A stretch of DNA of 16,309 bases from Methanobrevibacter sp. (lineage in GTDB: Archaea > Methanobacteriota > Methanobacteria > Methanobacteriales > Methanobacteriaceae): the NCBI GenBank assembly GCA_016291275.1, contig JAEEWY010000012.1, forward strand, positions 1-16,309. The letters run 5' to 3'. The position numbers and the translations under genes are program-made. Positions 1 through 6,526 of the stretch are shown one piece after another. The notes beneath the pieces are model-generated. The model was not told the origin of the DNA and did not search any database. It worked only from the letters and a program-made list of their open reading frames with translations. How positions within the stretch are numbered: the stretch's first letter is position 1; the number at the start of each line of letters is the position of its first letter.

Positions 1-111
1 GGTGAATTCAGCAAAGATGCTTTAATGGCTGATTTGATTAGGGAAAATTTCCCTCGTTTAGAAAATATCAAATTATCTGTTCAAACTCATAAATATTTAA
101 GCCAAAGATAA
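1..111 (+). CDS. queE: 7-carboxy-7-deazaguanine synthase, C-terminal end (partial)
   Basis: Frame 1 is open from the window edge to a TAA at 109-111, giving the last 36 residues of a protein. The tail contains KLSVQTHKYL. This matches the conserved C-terminal L-S-x-Q-T-H-K-Y-L motif of QueE radical SAM proteins, which convert 6-carboxytetrahydropterin to 7-carboxy-7-deazaguanine on the path to preQ0 and, in archaea, archaeosine in tRNA. The radical SAM cysteine motif lies outside the window, so the call rests on the tail alone. Eight bases after the stop is a 7-bp stem-loop (119-135) without a strong T-run. Confidence 0.7.
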   Translation, partial: GEFSKDALMADLIRENFPRLENIKLSVQTHKYLSQR

Positions 112-118
112 ACAATCT

Positions 119-135
119 CATTAACTTTGTTAATG
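119..135 (+). other. small stem-loop after the queE stop
   Basis: CATTAAC (119-125), loop TTT (126-128) and GTTAATG (129-135) form a perfect 7-bp stem. No T-run follows, so it is not a textbook intrinsic terminator. It could be a 3'-end structure of the queE transcript or a site upstream of the uspA promoter. Confidence 0.4.
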
Positions 136-159
136 TATAATCGAATGAATTGATAATAT

Positions 160-172
160 ACTTATATAAGTT
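160..172 (+). promoter_or_regulatory. candidate TATA box for the universal stress gene
   Basis: The 10-bp palindrome CTTATATAAG (161-170) holds a good archaeal TATA element (TTATATAA, 162-169). Initiation about 25 bp downstream would leave a leader of roughly 45-50 nt before the ATG at 242. Position and sequence fit, but AT-rich DNA gives many such matches. Confidence 0.4.
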
Positions 173-241
173 AAATCAAATATATTATTACTAAAAATAT
201 TTTTAAATTGAAATCGTATTTTTAAAATTAAGTGTGGAATT

Positions 242-664
242 ATGTATAAAAGAATTTTATTACCAACTGATGGATCTGAACACTCTTTACGTGAAGTTGA
301 AAGAGCTAAGCATGTATTGGCAGAAGATGGGGAAATTATAATTCTCTCTGTTGCTATTAAAATAAGAAAAACAGCTTTCCATAGGACCAAAGATGTTAGG
401 AAAATAAATAAGGAAGCTGTAAAGGAAGCTGAAGATAATGTAAAAGCCATGGCGGCTTGCTTTGATGACAGTTTTAATGTTAGGACCATGGTAAAATCAG
501 GTTTCCCATCTGAACAAATCAATAAGGTTGCAGAAGATGAGGATTGTGATTTGATTATCATTGCATCTTCAGGTGTAAGTGGCATTCATAAGTTTGTTCT
601 TGGAAGTGTAGCTGAGAACGTACTTAAAGAATGTGAAAAAGATGTTTTATTAATTCATAATTAA
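242..664 (+). CDS. universal stress protein (UspA family), single domain
   Basis: This 140-residue protein has the length of a single Usp domain. It starts MYKRILLPTDGSEHS, the first beta strand with the conserved Asp10 that contacts the adenine ring in ATP-binding members. The phosphate loop near the C-terminus reads A108-S-S-G111, nine residues, then G121-S122. This is the G-2x-G-9x-G(S/T) signature of ATP-binding Usp proteins with Ala in place of the first Gly. The rest of the fold is present (EIIILSVA, DLIIIASSG, DVLLIHN). Usp proteins are cytosolic dimers linked to stress or nucleotide signalling; the specific role is unknown. The Shine-Dalgarno site is weak (GTGGA, 233-237). The gene appears monocistronic, because 362 bp of AT-rich DNA follow. 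Confidence 0.9.
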   Translation: MYKRILLPTDGSEHSLREVERAKHVLAEDGEIIILSVAIKIRKTAFHRTKDVRKINKEAVKEAEDNVKAMAACFDDSFNVRTMVKSGFPSEQINKVAEDEDCDLIIIASSGVSGIHKFVLGSVAENVLKECEKDVLLIHN

Positions 665-697
665 TTAATAAATCATTTATTTTTTAATCTTTTTTTT
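649..697 (+). terminator. stem-loop over the uspA stop plus T-runs
   Basis: ATTAATT (649-655), loop CAT (656-658) and AATTAAT (659-665) form a 7-bp AT-only stem that contains the TAA stop (662-664). T-runs follow at 680-685 (6 T) and 690-697 (8 T). The T-runs alone would be enough for archaeal termination. The AT-only hairpin may be chance. Confidence 0.5.
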
Positions 698-1026
698 AAT
701 CTTTCATTTATTTTACACATTCCTTATCTTTTTTTAACTATTTAAATTATTATTTATAAGTTTTATTTTATAAAATACTCAATTGTAATTTACTTATTTT
801 TCTAAAAATCATTATAAAATCTTTAGTTTCTATTTTTAATTGAATTTATTTATCTAAATTAACTTTTAAAGTCTAATTTACTTTTTATACGCATTAAGTG
901 ACAAAATATTTAAATACTTATTTCAGTATAAAATTAATTACTTCAATTTAATATTTTTTTAGGAATTTGGTAGTTCTAATAAAATATTGAAAAATTAGCT
1001 TAGATTTAAATTAGAGGAGTGATATT
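665..1026. other. AT-rich intergenic region, uspA to mtrA paralogue
   Basis: No coding signal on either strand. It holds the uspA T-runs at its left end and the mtrA promoter and leader at its right end. The middle (about 700-900) is low-complexity A/T in which I see no RNA gene. Confidence 0.6.
905..934 (+). promoter_or_regulatory. candidate promoter of the mtrA paralogue
   Basis: Two TATA-like elements lie here: the palindrome TATTTAAATA (907-916) and TATAAAAT (927-934). Either implies a leader of about 70-90 nt before the ATG at 1027. The leader could pair TTCAAT (942-947) with ATTGAA (986-991). A strong Shine-Dalgarno, GAGGAG (1014-1019), precedes the start codon, as expected for a well-translated gene. 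Confidence 0.4.
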
Positions 1027-1602
1027 ATGGCGGATAAAAAACCTACTGCAGACAACTGGCCTGTTGTAAGTGGAGATTATATTGTTGGAGACCCAGAAAG
1101 TCCTGTTGCTGTAACTACCTTGGCTTCTCACAATGAAGACATACCTGCATCTGCTGGAGCAGCTATTGCTGGACCATGCAAGACTGAAAACTTAGGTATT
1201 GAAAAAGTGGTGGCAAACATCATTTCAAACCCAAACATCAGATTCTTGATTCTTTGTGGAGCTGAAGTGCAAGGACACATTACTGGTCAAAGTATTCAAG
1301 CATTGCATGAAAATGGTTGCGACCCTGAGAAAAAGAAAATCACTGGAGCTACTGGTGCTATTCCATTTGTAGAAAACATTCCAATGGAAGGTGTAGAAAG
1401 ATTCCAGCAACAAGTGGAACTTGTTGATCTGATTGACAATGAGGATGGCGGAGCAATCACTGCTAAAGTAAAGGAATGTATAGAAAAAGATCCTGGTGCT
1501 TTAGAAGAAGATGCTTTAGTAATTGATTTAGATGAAGAAAAAGCTAAGAAAATTACCATTGAAGCACCTTCAAAAAATGAAGAATTAGAGATTGATGCTT
1601 AA
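1027..1602 (+). CDS. mtrA: MtrA-like corrinoid protein, soluble paralogue of tetrahydromethanopterin S-methyltransferase subunit A
   Basis: The protein has 191 residues. MtrA is the corrinoid-carrying subunit of the Mtr complex, which passes a methyl group from methyl-tetrahydromethanopterin to coenzyme M and pumps Na+. The family core is clear: WPVVSGDYIVGDP near the N-terminus, then CGAEVQGHITGQS. His84 falls at the position of the lower axial cobalt ligand (His84 in characterised MtrA). Canonical MtrA is about 240 residues and ends in a transmembrane helix. This one stops after an acidic, charged tail (…KNEELEIDA) with no hydrophobic segment, so it should be soluble. It also stands alone, with no mtrE/D/C/B/F/G/H neighbours. 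I infer a second, unanchored MtrA, perhaps a corrinoid carrier or methyl acceptor outside the main complex. A strong GAGGAG site sets the start. Confidence 0.92.
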   Translation: MADKKPTADNWPVVSGDYIVGDPESPVAVTTLASHNEDIPASAGAAIAGPCKTENLGIEKVVANIISNPNIRFLILCGAEVQGHITGQSIQALHENGCDPEKKKITGATGAIPFVENIPMEGVERFQQQVELVDLIDNEDGGAITAKVKECIEKDPGALEEDALVIDLDEEKAKKITIEAPSKNEELEIDA

Positions 1603-1608
1603 ATAAAA

Positions 1609-1642
1609 TTTATTTTTTTCTTTTTTTCTTTTTTATTTTTTT
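1609..1642 (+). terminator. poly-T terminator of the mtrA paralogue
   Basis: Three long T-rich runs follow the stop within 40 bp, each broken only by single C or A bases. There is no GC-containing hairpin. This is the usual archaeal oligo-T terminator form and suits a highly expressed single gene. Confidence 0.65.
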
Positions 1643-1771
1643 AAAATTAGTTATAATAAAAATTTTAATTGCTATTATTTTTTTTAAATTAGTTTTAATA
1701 TAAATTCTAAATCAGTCTTACTTTCAAAAGCATTATAAAATGATTCCTGTATGGTGTTTGATGGAATAAGA

Positions 1772-2224
1772 TCATTTTTTAATAATGTTCAAAGCTTTAT
1801 CGGAGATTTTTTTCAATTGTTTTTCCATTCTTTCTTTTTCTTCTGAATTATATCCTTCAAAAGTGATTTCATCGAATTCTCCGAATATTTCTATACATCT
1901 TTCAAAGGTTTCTTCTCCTTTTTCAGTTAAATGTAAGTTACGGCGAGCATTATTGTCTTCATCAACAGTCTTATAAACCAATTCCTTTCCTTCTAATTTC
2001 TTAAATGTTTTTGTGATGTTTGCTTCGGAAACAATTAAACTATGTGCAATTTCCCTTTGGCTAATTCCAGCATTGTAATAAATTTTTGATAAAAACATTG
2101 CTTCAGCAGGACTGATTTCCAAATCTGCACTTCTTTCTTTAAAGAATTCTCCAAATCCCTTTGTTATATTATACCATGAATTTAGATAACTGTTTTCTTG
2201 ATTGAATACTGAATTTTTACGCAT
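1772..2224 (-). CDS. MarR-family winged-helix transcriptional regulator
   Basis: The protein has 150 residues, typical of MarR. The DNA-binding unit lies at about residues 35-100: ISPAEAMFLSKIYYNAG, then the helix-turn-helix ISQREIAHSLIVSEANITKT (54-73), then the wing with the D-x-x-x-A-R-R-N pattern (DEDNNARRNLHLT, 88-100). Terminal helices (10-32 and 105-150) would form the dimer interface. The start at 2224 has GGGG (2230-2233) six bases upstream. It is divergent from the cation diffusion facilitator, and regulators often control their divergent neighbour. An inverted repeat at 2247-2259 sits at the expected transcription start and suggests autorepression. The ligand cannot be read from the sequence. 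Confidence 0.88.
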   Translation of the reverse strand: MRKNSVFNQENSYLNSWYNITKGFGEFFKERSADLEISPAEAMFLSKIYYNAGISQREIAHSLIVSEANITKTFKKLEGKELVYKTVDEDNNARRNLHLTEKGEETFERCIEIFGEFDEITFEGYNSEEKERMEKQLKKISDKALNIIKK

Positions 2225-2642
2225 TATATCCCCTTAAGTTTACTTTGTTAATTAATAACTTTCTTTTCATATATAAATGTATTGCTAAATTTGAATAATG
2301 TCTAATTTAAATATCAGTTTTATACTTTAATGTATAATTTTATTCATTTTTATTATTTTTTTAATATGATTTATTCAGTATTGATTATGGTTTTGTTAAT
2401 TTTTTATATTGCTTTTTTTAATTATTTCTATATTTTTTGGTTTGATTTGTTCATTTATCTATAAATTTTTAAATTTTTTAACTATAATTAACTGGGTTTA
2501 GTATTGGGGGCCATTAATTAAAATCCATTCCATTAGCTTCAAAGTAAAAATATCAATCATGTTAGTTAAATGGTAAATTATATTTTATTTGATGTATATA
2601 ATTATAATTAAGTATTTTTTTATTATTAATCGAGGCATGTTT
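2225..2642. other. intergenic region between divergent marR and CDF genes
   Basis: Mostly A/T. Its left end carries the marR promoter and the inverted repeat at 2247-2259. A TATA-like TATAAATT (2460-2467) could serve the transporter gene with a leader of about 150 nt. The stretch 2490-2560 is richer in G and C than its surroundings (it contains GGGGGCC) and holds only a 20-codon minus-strand ORF (2498-2560). Confidence 0.5.
2247..2278 (-). promoter_or_regulatory. marR promoter with candidate operator
   Basis: On the minus strand ATTTATAT (2278-2271) is a reasonable TATA box. About 25 bp downstream lies GTTA-ATTAA-TAAC (2247-2259), an inverted repeat with outer half-sites GTTA/TAAC and a near-palindromic centre. 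Its place at the predicted transcription start fits a repressor site, probably for MarR itself. Inferred from position and symmetry only. Confidence 0.4.
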
Positions 2643-3743
2643 ATGGAGAGAGACAAGATCATAGTGAGAACCAGTGTCATTGGAATACTGGTGAATTTAA
2701 TCCTTGTTGCATTTAAAGCAACCATCGGAATCATGGTAAACAGTATTGCAATCACATTGGATGCAGTGAACAATTTAACTGATGCTTTATCTTCAATAAT
2801 TACAATTATCGGGACAAAATTGGCAGGAAAAGCTCCGGATAAAAAGCATCCTTACGGTTACGGCAGAATAGAGTATTTTTCATCTGTAATAATTGCCATA
2901 ATTGTTCTTCTTGCAGGAATAACCGCTTTGGAAGAGTCTGTTCCAAAGATATTCAATCCTGTCTTGGCAGACTATACCTTTGTTTCAATATTTATAATTG
3001 CAGTTGCTGTAGTTGTTAAATTCCTTTTGGGAAGATATGTTAAAGGAAAAGGTAAGGAAATAAATTCACAGTCATTGGTTGCATCTGGAAGTGACGCACT
3101 CTTTGATGCAATACTTTCATTGTCTACAGTGGTTGCAGCTATCATCAGCTTAATCTGGAACATCAGTTTGGAAGGTATTTTAGGAACTATTATTGCTTTT
3201 GTCATTATTAAGGCAGCTATTGAAATGCTCTCTGAAACATTAAGCAGCATGATTGGTACTCGTGTAGACAGTGAGATAACCGATAAGCTTAAAGATAGGA
3301 TAAGTGAATTTGATGAGGTATTGGGTGTTTATGATTTGACTTTGCACAATTACGGCCCAACACAATTGATGGGATCCGTTCATGTTGAGCTTAGGGATGA
3401 CTTGACTGCAAAGGAGATTCATAAGTTAACCAGACGTATTCTATATTCTGTTTATGAAGAGTTTGGAATCATACTCACAGTTGGAATCTATGCATCAAAT
3501 ACAGATAGTGAAGAAACTAGAAAAATTAAGGAAAGTCTTAATGAAATAATTGCAAAATATCCGGAAATATTGCAAATGCATGGATTCTATATGGATGATG
3601 ACTTAAATTTAATCACTTTCGATTTAATCATTGATTTTGATGCAAATCGTGCTGAAGTAAAAGAGAAAGTATTAAAAGAAATTCAAGATAAATATCCAAA
3701 TTATCAATTTGATGCAATCTTGGATGCAGATTATAGTGACTAA
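2643..3743 (+). CDS. cation diffusion facilitator family transporter (probable divalent metal efflux, Mn/Fe-type site)
   Basis: I choose the ATG at 2643 because GAGG (2632-2635) lies seven bases upstream; the upstream in-frame TTG/ATG codons have no such site. This gives 366 residues, with an N-terminal transmembrane domain and a C-terminal cytosolic domain of about 150 residues. Family marks are the loop HPYGYGRIEYFSS (69-81) and paired intramembrane metal residues. In TM2 these are N43-x-x-x-D47 and in TM5 D151-x-x-x-D155 (DALFD). Zinc CDFs usually have His at one or both first positions. An Asn/Asp set without His resembles Mn-exporting members, so Mn (or Fe) is more likely than Zn; this is inference. 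The C-terminal region (YGPTQLMGSVHVELRDD) is the usual ferredoxin-like domain. CDFs exchange cytosolic metal for protons. The divergent MarR gene may regulate it. Confidence 0.9.
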   Translation: MERDKIIVRTSVIGILVNLILVAFKATIGIMVNSIAITLDAVNNLTDALSSIITIIGTKLAGKAPDKKHPYGYGRIEYFSSVIIAIIVLLAGITALEESVPKIFNPVLADYTFVSIFIIAVAVVVKFLLGRYVKGKGKEINSQSLVASGSDALFDAILSLSTVVAAIISLIWNISLEGILGTIIAFVIIKAAIEMLSETLSSMIGTRVDSEITDKLKDRISEFDEVLGVYDLTLHNYGPTQLMGSVHVELRDDLTAKEIHKLTRRILYSVYEEFGIILTVGIYASNTDSEETRKIKESLNEIIAKYPEILQMHGFYMDDDLNLITFDLIIDFDANRAEVKEKVLKEIQDKYPNYQFDAILDADYSD

Positions 3744-3765
3744 TGTCACTATAATATATTTTTTT
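3730..3765 (+). terminator. intrinsic-terminator-like hairpin with the CDF stop codon in its loop
   Basis: ATTATAGTGAC (3730-3740) pairs perfectly with GTCACTATAAT (3745-3755), an 11-bp stem with loop TAAT (3741-3744). The TAA stop is 3741-3743, so the left arm is the last codons of the gene and the loop is the stop. A 7-T run (3759-3765) follows after three bases. This is a bacterial-style terminator shape in an archaeal gene. Confidence 0.75.
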
Positions 3766-3897
3766 AAATTTTTATTTTATTCGTGAATAATAGAACAATT
3801 TATTTTCAAATTATTCTATAAAAGTAGTTTAATTGTATTTAGAAAAAGTCTTTAGAAAAATTGTTTATAAAAAGAGAGTTTTTATTTGAATAATAAA

Positions 3898-3936
3898 TTA
3901 TGGAGGAGCTTTAATAGCCCATCCATTATTATTCAT
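3898..3936 (-). pseudogene. possible relict of a dehydrogenase C-terminus (12 codons)
   Basis: Just downstream of the dehydrogenase on the same strand, but in another frame, a 12-codon reading frame encodes MNNNGWAIKAPP then TAA. It resembles the end of short-chain dehydrogenases; the intact neighbour ends DGGWTAI. The shared GGATGG…CT core suggests a duplicated or recombined gene end. It is short enough to be chance. Confidence 0.25.
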
Positions 3937-3950
3937 AAATCGTTTTTTAA

Positions 3951-4721
3951 TTATATTGCAGTCCATCCACCGTCAACACAGATTAATTGACCGGTACAGA
4001 AACTGGATGCATCAGATGCTAAGTAAATTGCGAGACCGTCTAATTCACCAGGTTCACCTAATCTGCCAGCTGGACAGTATGCTGCAATTAAGTCCATGAA
4101 TCCAGGTAATCCAAGAGACTCTTCGGTTAATTCGGTTTTGAATACTGCTGGACCGATTGCGTTTACGGTAATGTTGTATTTAGCCCATTCTACAGCTAAG
4201 TTTTTGGTTAAGTTCATTACTCCACCTTTTGCAGAGGAGTAAGCACTAATTCCTCCACCAGGGAAGATAACTCTACTGTGGATAGAACCGATGTTGATGA
4301 TCTTACCGTATTCTTGTTTGATCATGATTTCTCCAACAGCTTTACACATGTAGTATACACCGCTTAAGTCAATGTGGATGTGTTTTTCCCATTCTTCGTT
4401 GGATTGGTCAACAACCATTTTGTTGTTACCCATACCCGCTGCATTTACGAGAATGTCAATTCTTCCATAAGCATCCATTACTTTGTCAACAGCTGCGGTA
4501 ATGCTGTCATAATCTCCGACATCACATACAGCGTACATTACTTCAGTTCCGAATTCTTTTTCGATTTCAGCAACGTTTTCAAGTAATCTTTCTTCTCTTC
4601 TAGCGAATAATGCTAATTTTGCACCTTGACTTGCGTATGCTTGAGCGATTTGCCAACCTAATCCTGAGGAAGCACCAGTAATAACTGCTACTTTGTCTTT
4701 AATGTCGAAATAGTTTTTCAT
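3951..4721 (-). CDS. short-chain dehydrogenase/reductase (SDR), classical, FabG or gluconate 5-dehydrogenase-like
   Basis: The start at 4721 is set by AGGAG (4729-4733, minus sense) seven bases upstream; the frame is open to 4787 but that extension has no such site. This gives 256 residues, the classical SDR length. Visible motifs: T15-G-A-S-S-G-L-G22 (dinucleotide-binding TGxxxGxG), N93-A-A-G96 (core stabilising), Ser146, and the catalytic pair Tyr161 and Lys165 (YSSAK). Val-Asn-Ala-Ile-Gly-Pro follows at 186-191, and the C-terminus ends DGGWTAI as in many 3-oxoacyl-ACP reductase and gluconate 5-dehydrogenase relatives. The protein is cytosolic and should oxidise or reduce a hydroxyl/keto substrate with NAD(P)(H). 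The substrate cannot be assigned, and no fatty-acid or sugar-acid genes lie nearby. Confidence 0.88.
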   Translation of the reverse strand: MKNYFDIKDKVAVITGASSGLGWQIAQAYASQGAKLALFARREERLLENVAEIEKEFGTEVMYAVCDVGDYDSITAAVDKVMDAYGRIDILVNAAGMGNNKMVVDQSNEEWEKHIHIDLSGVYYMCKAVGEIMIKQEYGKIINIGSIHSRVIFPGGGISAYSSAKGGVMNLTKNLAVEWAKYNITVNAIGPAVFKTELTEESLGLPGFMDLIAAYCPAGRLGEPGELDGLAIYLASDASSFCTGQLICVDGGWTAI

Positions 4722-4740
4722 TTTAATTCTCCTAAAAAGT

Positions 4741-4807
4741 TTTTCAACCAATATTGTTGAATCTAATTTTTCAGTTAGTATTTTCAACTTTTGTTGGTTA
4801 TATAATT
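4741..4807 (-). promoter_or_regulatory. promoter and leader of the dehydrogenase gene with GTTGAAAA repeats
   Basis: In minus-strand sense a TATA-like element lies at 4807-4798. Two GTTGAAAA boxes follow (4788-4781 and 4748-4741), with a weaker ACTGAAAA between them (4775-4768). Each GTTGAAAA lies beside a CAAC half, making loose inverted repeats TCAAC-n7-GTTGA (4744-4760) and TCAAC-n4-GTTGG (4784-4797). They could be regulator sites or leader hairpins. The unequal spacers weaken the case. Confidence 0.3.
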
Positions 4808-5199
4808 ATTTAGTATTTCAATTATTTAAATATTGTTTATTCAATTTTTTTAGATTTAACCTAGTAAATTATATTATTTTGTTTAGTTTTAATGTTATTT
4901 TGTTCATTTTTATTCTTATTATTTATCCAGTTATGATTTTTTCATGTTCTTAAATTAAACTTGTAGAATTTTTCTTAATTTTTTTATTATTTTATTTAGT
5001 TCAATATCTTAACAACATTTTACTCTTCCACTATTTTTTCACTAATGATTATTCAATGATAACAAATTAATTAAATAATAAATTACATAATTTAATATGT
5101 TATGGATATGTAATAGAATGTTATAGATTATAATACTATGAATGATTATTACAATTATATTTCAAAATTAAAATGATTTAAATTATTAAAGGTGCTTTA
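4808..5199. other. intergenic region between divergent SDR and thiC
   Basis: AT-rich, with no ORF or RNA gene that I can support. I see no TPP riboswitch core (no CTGAGA-type motif) ahead of thiC. The right end holds the thiC promoter, including a 10-bp direct repeat with 21-bp spacing (5098-5128). Confidence 0.5.
5098..5137 (+). promoter_or_regulatory. candidate thiC promoter with spaced direct repeats
   Basis: TGTTATGGAT (5098-5107) and TGTTATAGAT (5119-5128) are near-identical and start 21 bp apart, two helical turns. A TATA-like TTATAATA (5128-5135) overlaps the end of the second repeat, so a bound protein would block or recruit the transcription machinery. Archaeal thi genes can be under ThiR-type regulators. 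Whether these repeats are such a site is unknown. Confidence 0.35.
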
Positions 5200-6474
5200 A
5201 TGACACAGATGACTGAAGCTAAGAAAGGAAACATTACTCCTGAAATGAAAGCGGTTGCAGAATTTGAAAGGATAGATGCAGATAAGATATTAAGGGGAGT
5301 AGCCAATGGAACTATTGTAATCCCAAAGAATATTGGAAGAGAAACTAAAGCTTGCGGTATTGGAAAAGGTTTAACCACTAAAATCAATGCAAATATCGGT
5401 TCATCAAGTAAAATCGAGGATATTGATCTTGAAATGAAAAAGGCAAAGTTGGCGGTTGATTTTGGTGCAGATGCAATTATGGACTTAAGTACAGGTCCTA
5501 AATTACTTGAATTCAGAGAAAAGATCATGGATACTGTAGATGTGCCTATTGGAACTGTCCCAATTTATGAAGCAGGAGTCATCACATTAAATAAAGGCAA
5601 TGAAATCATCGAAATGGATGAGGATGACATATGGGAATCAATCATTCATCAGGCAAAAGATGGTGTTGACTTCATGACCCTTCACTGTGGAATTAATCAA
5701 GATTTAGTTCAAAAGCTGCAGAAAGCTAAAAGAATGATGGGTATTGTAAGCAGAGGAGGAACTTTCCTCGCTTCATGGATTTTACATAATGGAGAGGAAA
5801 ACCCATTATATGCGAATTACGATTACCTTCTTGAAATCGCTTTGGAATATGACATCACCCTTTCATTAGGTGATGGGCTTCGTCCAGGATGCTTATCAGA
5901 TGCAACTGACACTTCCCAGATTCAGGAATTGGTTACCTTGGGAACCCTTGTAAAAAGGGCTCAGGAAGCTGGAGTTCAAACAATGGTTGAAGGTCCAGGG
6001 CATGTTCCATTAAATCAAATCAGGTCAAATATGGAAATTCAAAAGACATTATGTCATGGTGCCCCATTTTATGTTTTAGGCCCAATCGTTACAGATTTAG
6101 CGCCTGGTTATGATCATATCACTTCAGCTATTGGAGGGGCTATTGCCGCTTCAAGCGGAGCTGATTTCCTATGCTATGTAACACCTGCAGAACATTTGTC
6201 ACTGCCTTCCCTCGAGGATGTTAAGGAAGGAGTCATTGCAAGCAAGATTGCTGCTCAGGCTGCAGATGTAGCATTAGGTTTGGAAACTGCATGGGAGAAG
6301 GAAGTGGCAATGGCAACTGCAAGGAAAAACTTTGACTGGGAAGCTCAATTCAACCTTGCTTTTGACAGTGTAAAGCCAAGACATTATAGAAACAAATGTG
6401 AACTTGATGATGATGAAATGTGTGCTATGTGTGGAGAGTACTGTGCAGTTAAAATAGCTAAAGGAGATTTTTAG
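5200..6474 (+). CDS. thiC: phosphomethylpyrimidine synthase (HMP-P synthase, ThiC)
   Basis: The protein has 424 residues, the short archaeal ThiC form without the N-terminal domain of bacterial enzymes. ThiC rearranges aminoimidazole ribotide to 4-amino-5-hydroxymethyl-2-methylpyrimidine phosphate by radical SAM chemistry, the pyrimidine half of thiamine. Landmarks in order: FGADAIMDLSTG, GTVPIYEAG, DFMTLHCGI, SRGGTFLASWILHN, LSLGDGLRPGC, EGPGHVPLNQI, APFYVLGPIVTDLAPGYDHIT, and the C-terminal cluster motif C408-A-M-C411-G-E-Y-C415. The spacing is CX2CX3C, one residue shorter than the CX2CX4C of bacterial ThiC. AGGTG (5189-5193) six bases upstream supports the ATG at 5200. The ligase gene starts 52 bp after the stop with no strong terminator between, so the two may be co-transcribed despite unrelated roles. 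Confidence 0.96.
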   Translation: MTQMTEAKKGNITPEMKAVAEFERIDADKILRGVANGTIVIPKNIGRETKACGIGKGLTTKINANIGSSSKIEDIDLEMKKAKLAVDFGADAIMDLSTGPKLLEFREKIMDTVDVPIGTVPIYEAGVITLNKGNEIIEMDEDDIWESIIHQAKDGVDFMTLHCGINQDLVQKLQKAKRMMGIVSRGGTFLASWILHNGEENPLYANYDYLLEIALEYDITLSLGDGLRPGCLSDATDTSQIQELVTLGTLVKRAQEAGVQTMVEGPGHVPLNQIRSNMEIQKTLCHGAPFYVLGPIVTDLAPGYDHITSAIGGAIAASSGADFLCYVTPAEHLSLPSLEDVKEGVIASKIAAQAADVALGLETAWEKEVAMATARKNFDWEAQFNLAFDSVKPRHYRNKCELDDDEMCAMCGEYCAVKIAKGDF

Positions 6475-6526
6475 ATTAATTATTATTTTGGAATGATTTT
6501 GTAACGGATTCTTGGGATGTGAAAAT

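Noticed and set aside
130..585. Minus-strand ORF of 151 codons opposite the universal stress gene
   Set aside because: It lies antisense to a clear UspA protein, has a low-complexity Ser/Ile/Leu-rich sequence and no ribosome site. The same applies to other antisense ORFs in the window (for example 2972-3250, 5178-5528, 6880-7236, 10064-10318, 14697-14978, 15063-15341).
2589..2642. Longer N-terminus of the CDF protein from a TTG at 2589
   Set aside because: The extra residues come from AT-rich leader DNA, lack a ribosome site and are unlike CDF N-termini; the ATG at 2643 has GAGG at good spacing.
4722..4787. 22-residue N-terminal extension of the dehydrogenase
   Set aside because: AGGAG lies seven bases before the internal ATG at 4721, and the extension would precede the normal SDR N-terminus.
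4808..5199. TPP riboswitch ahead of thiC
   Set aside because: No CTGAGA core or paired helices seen; the leader is short and AT-rich.
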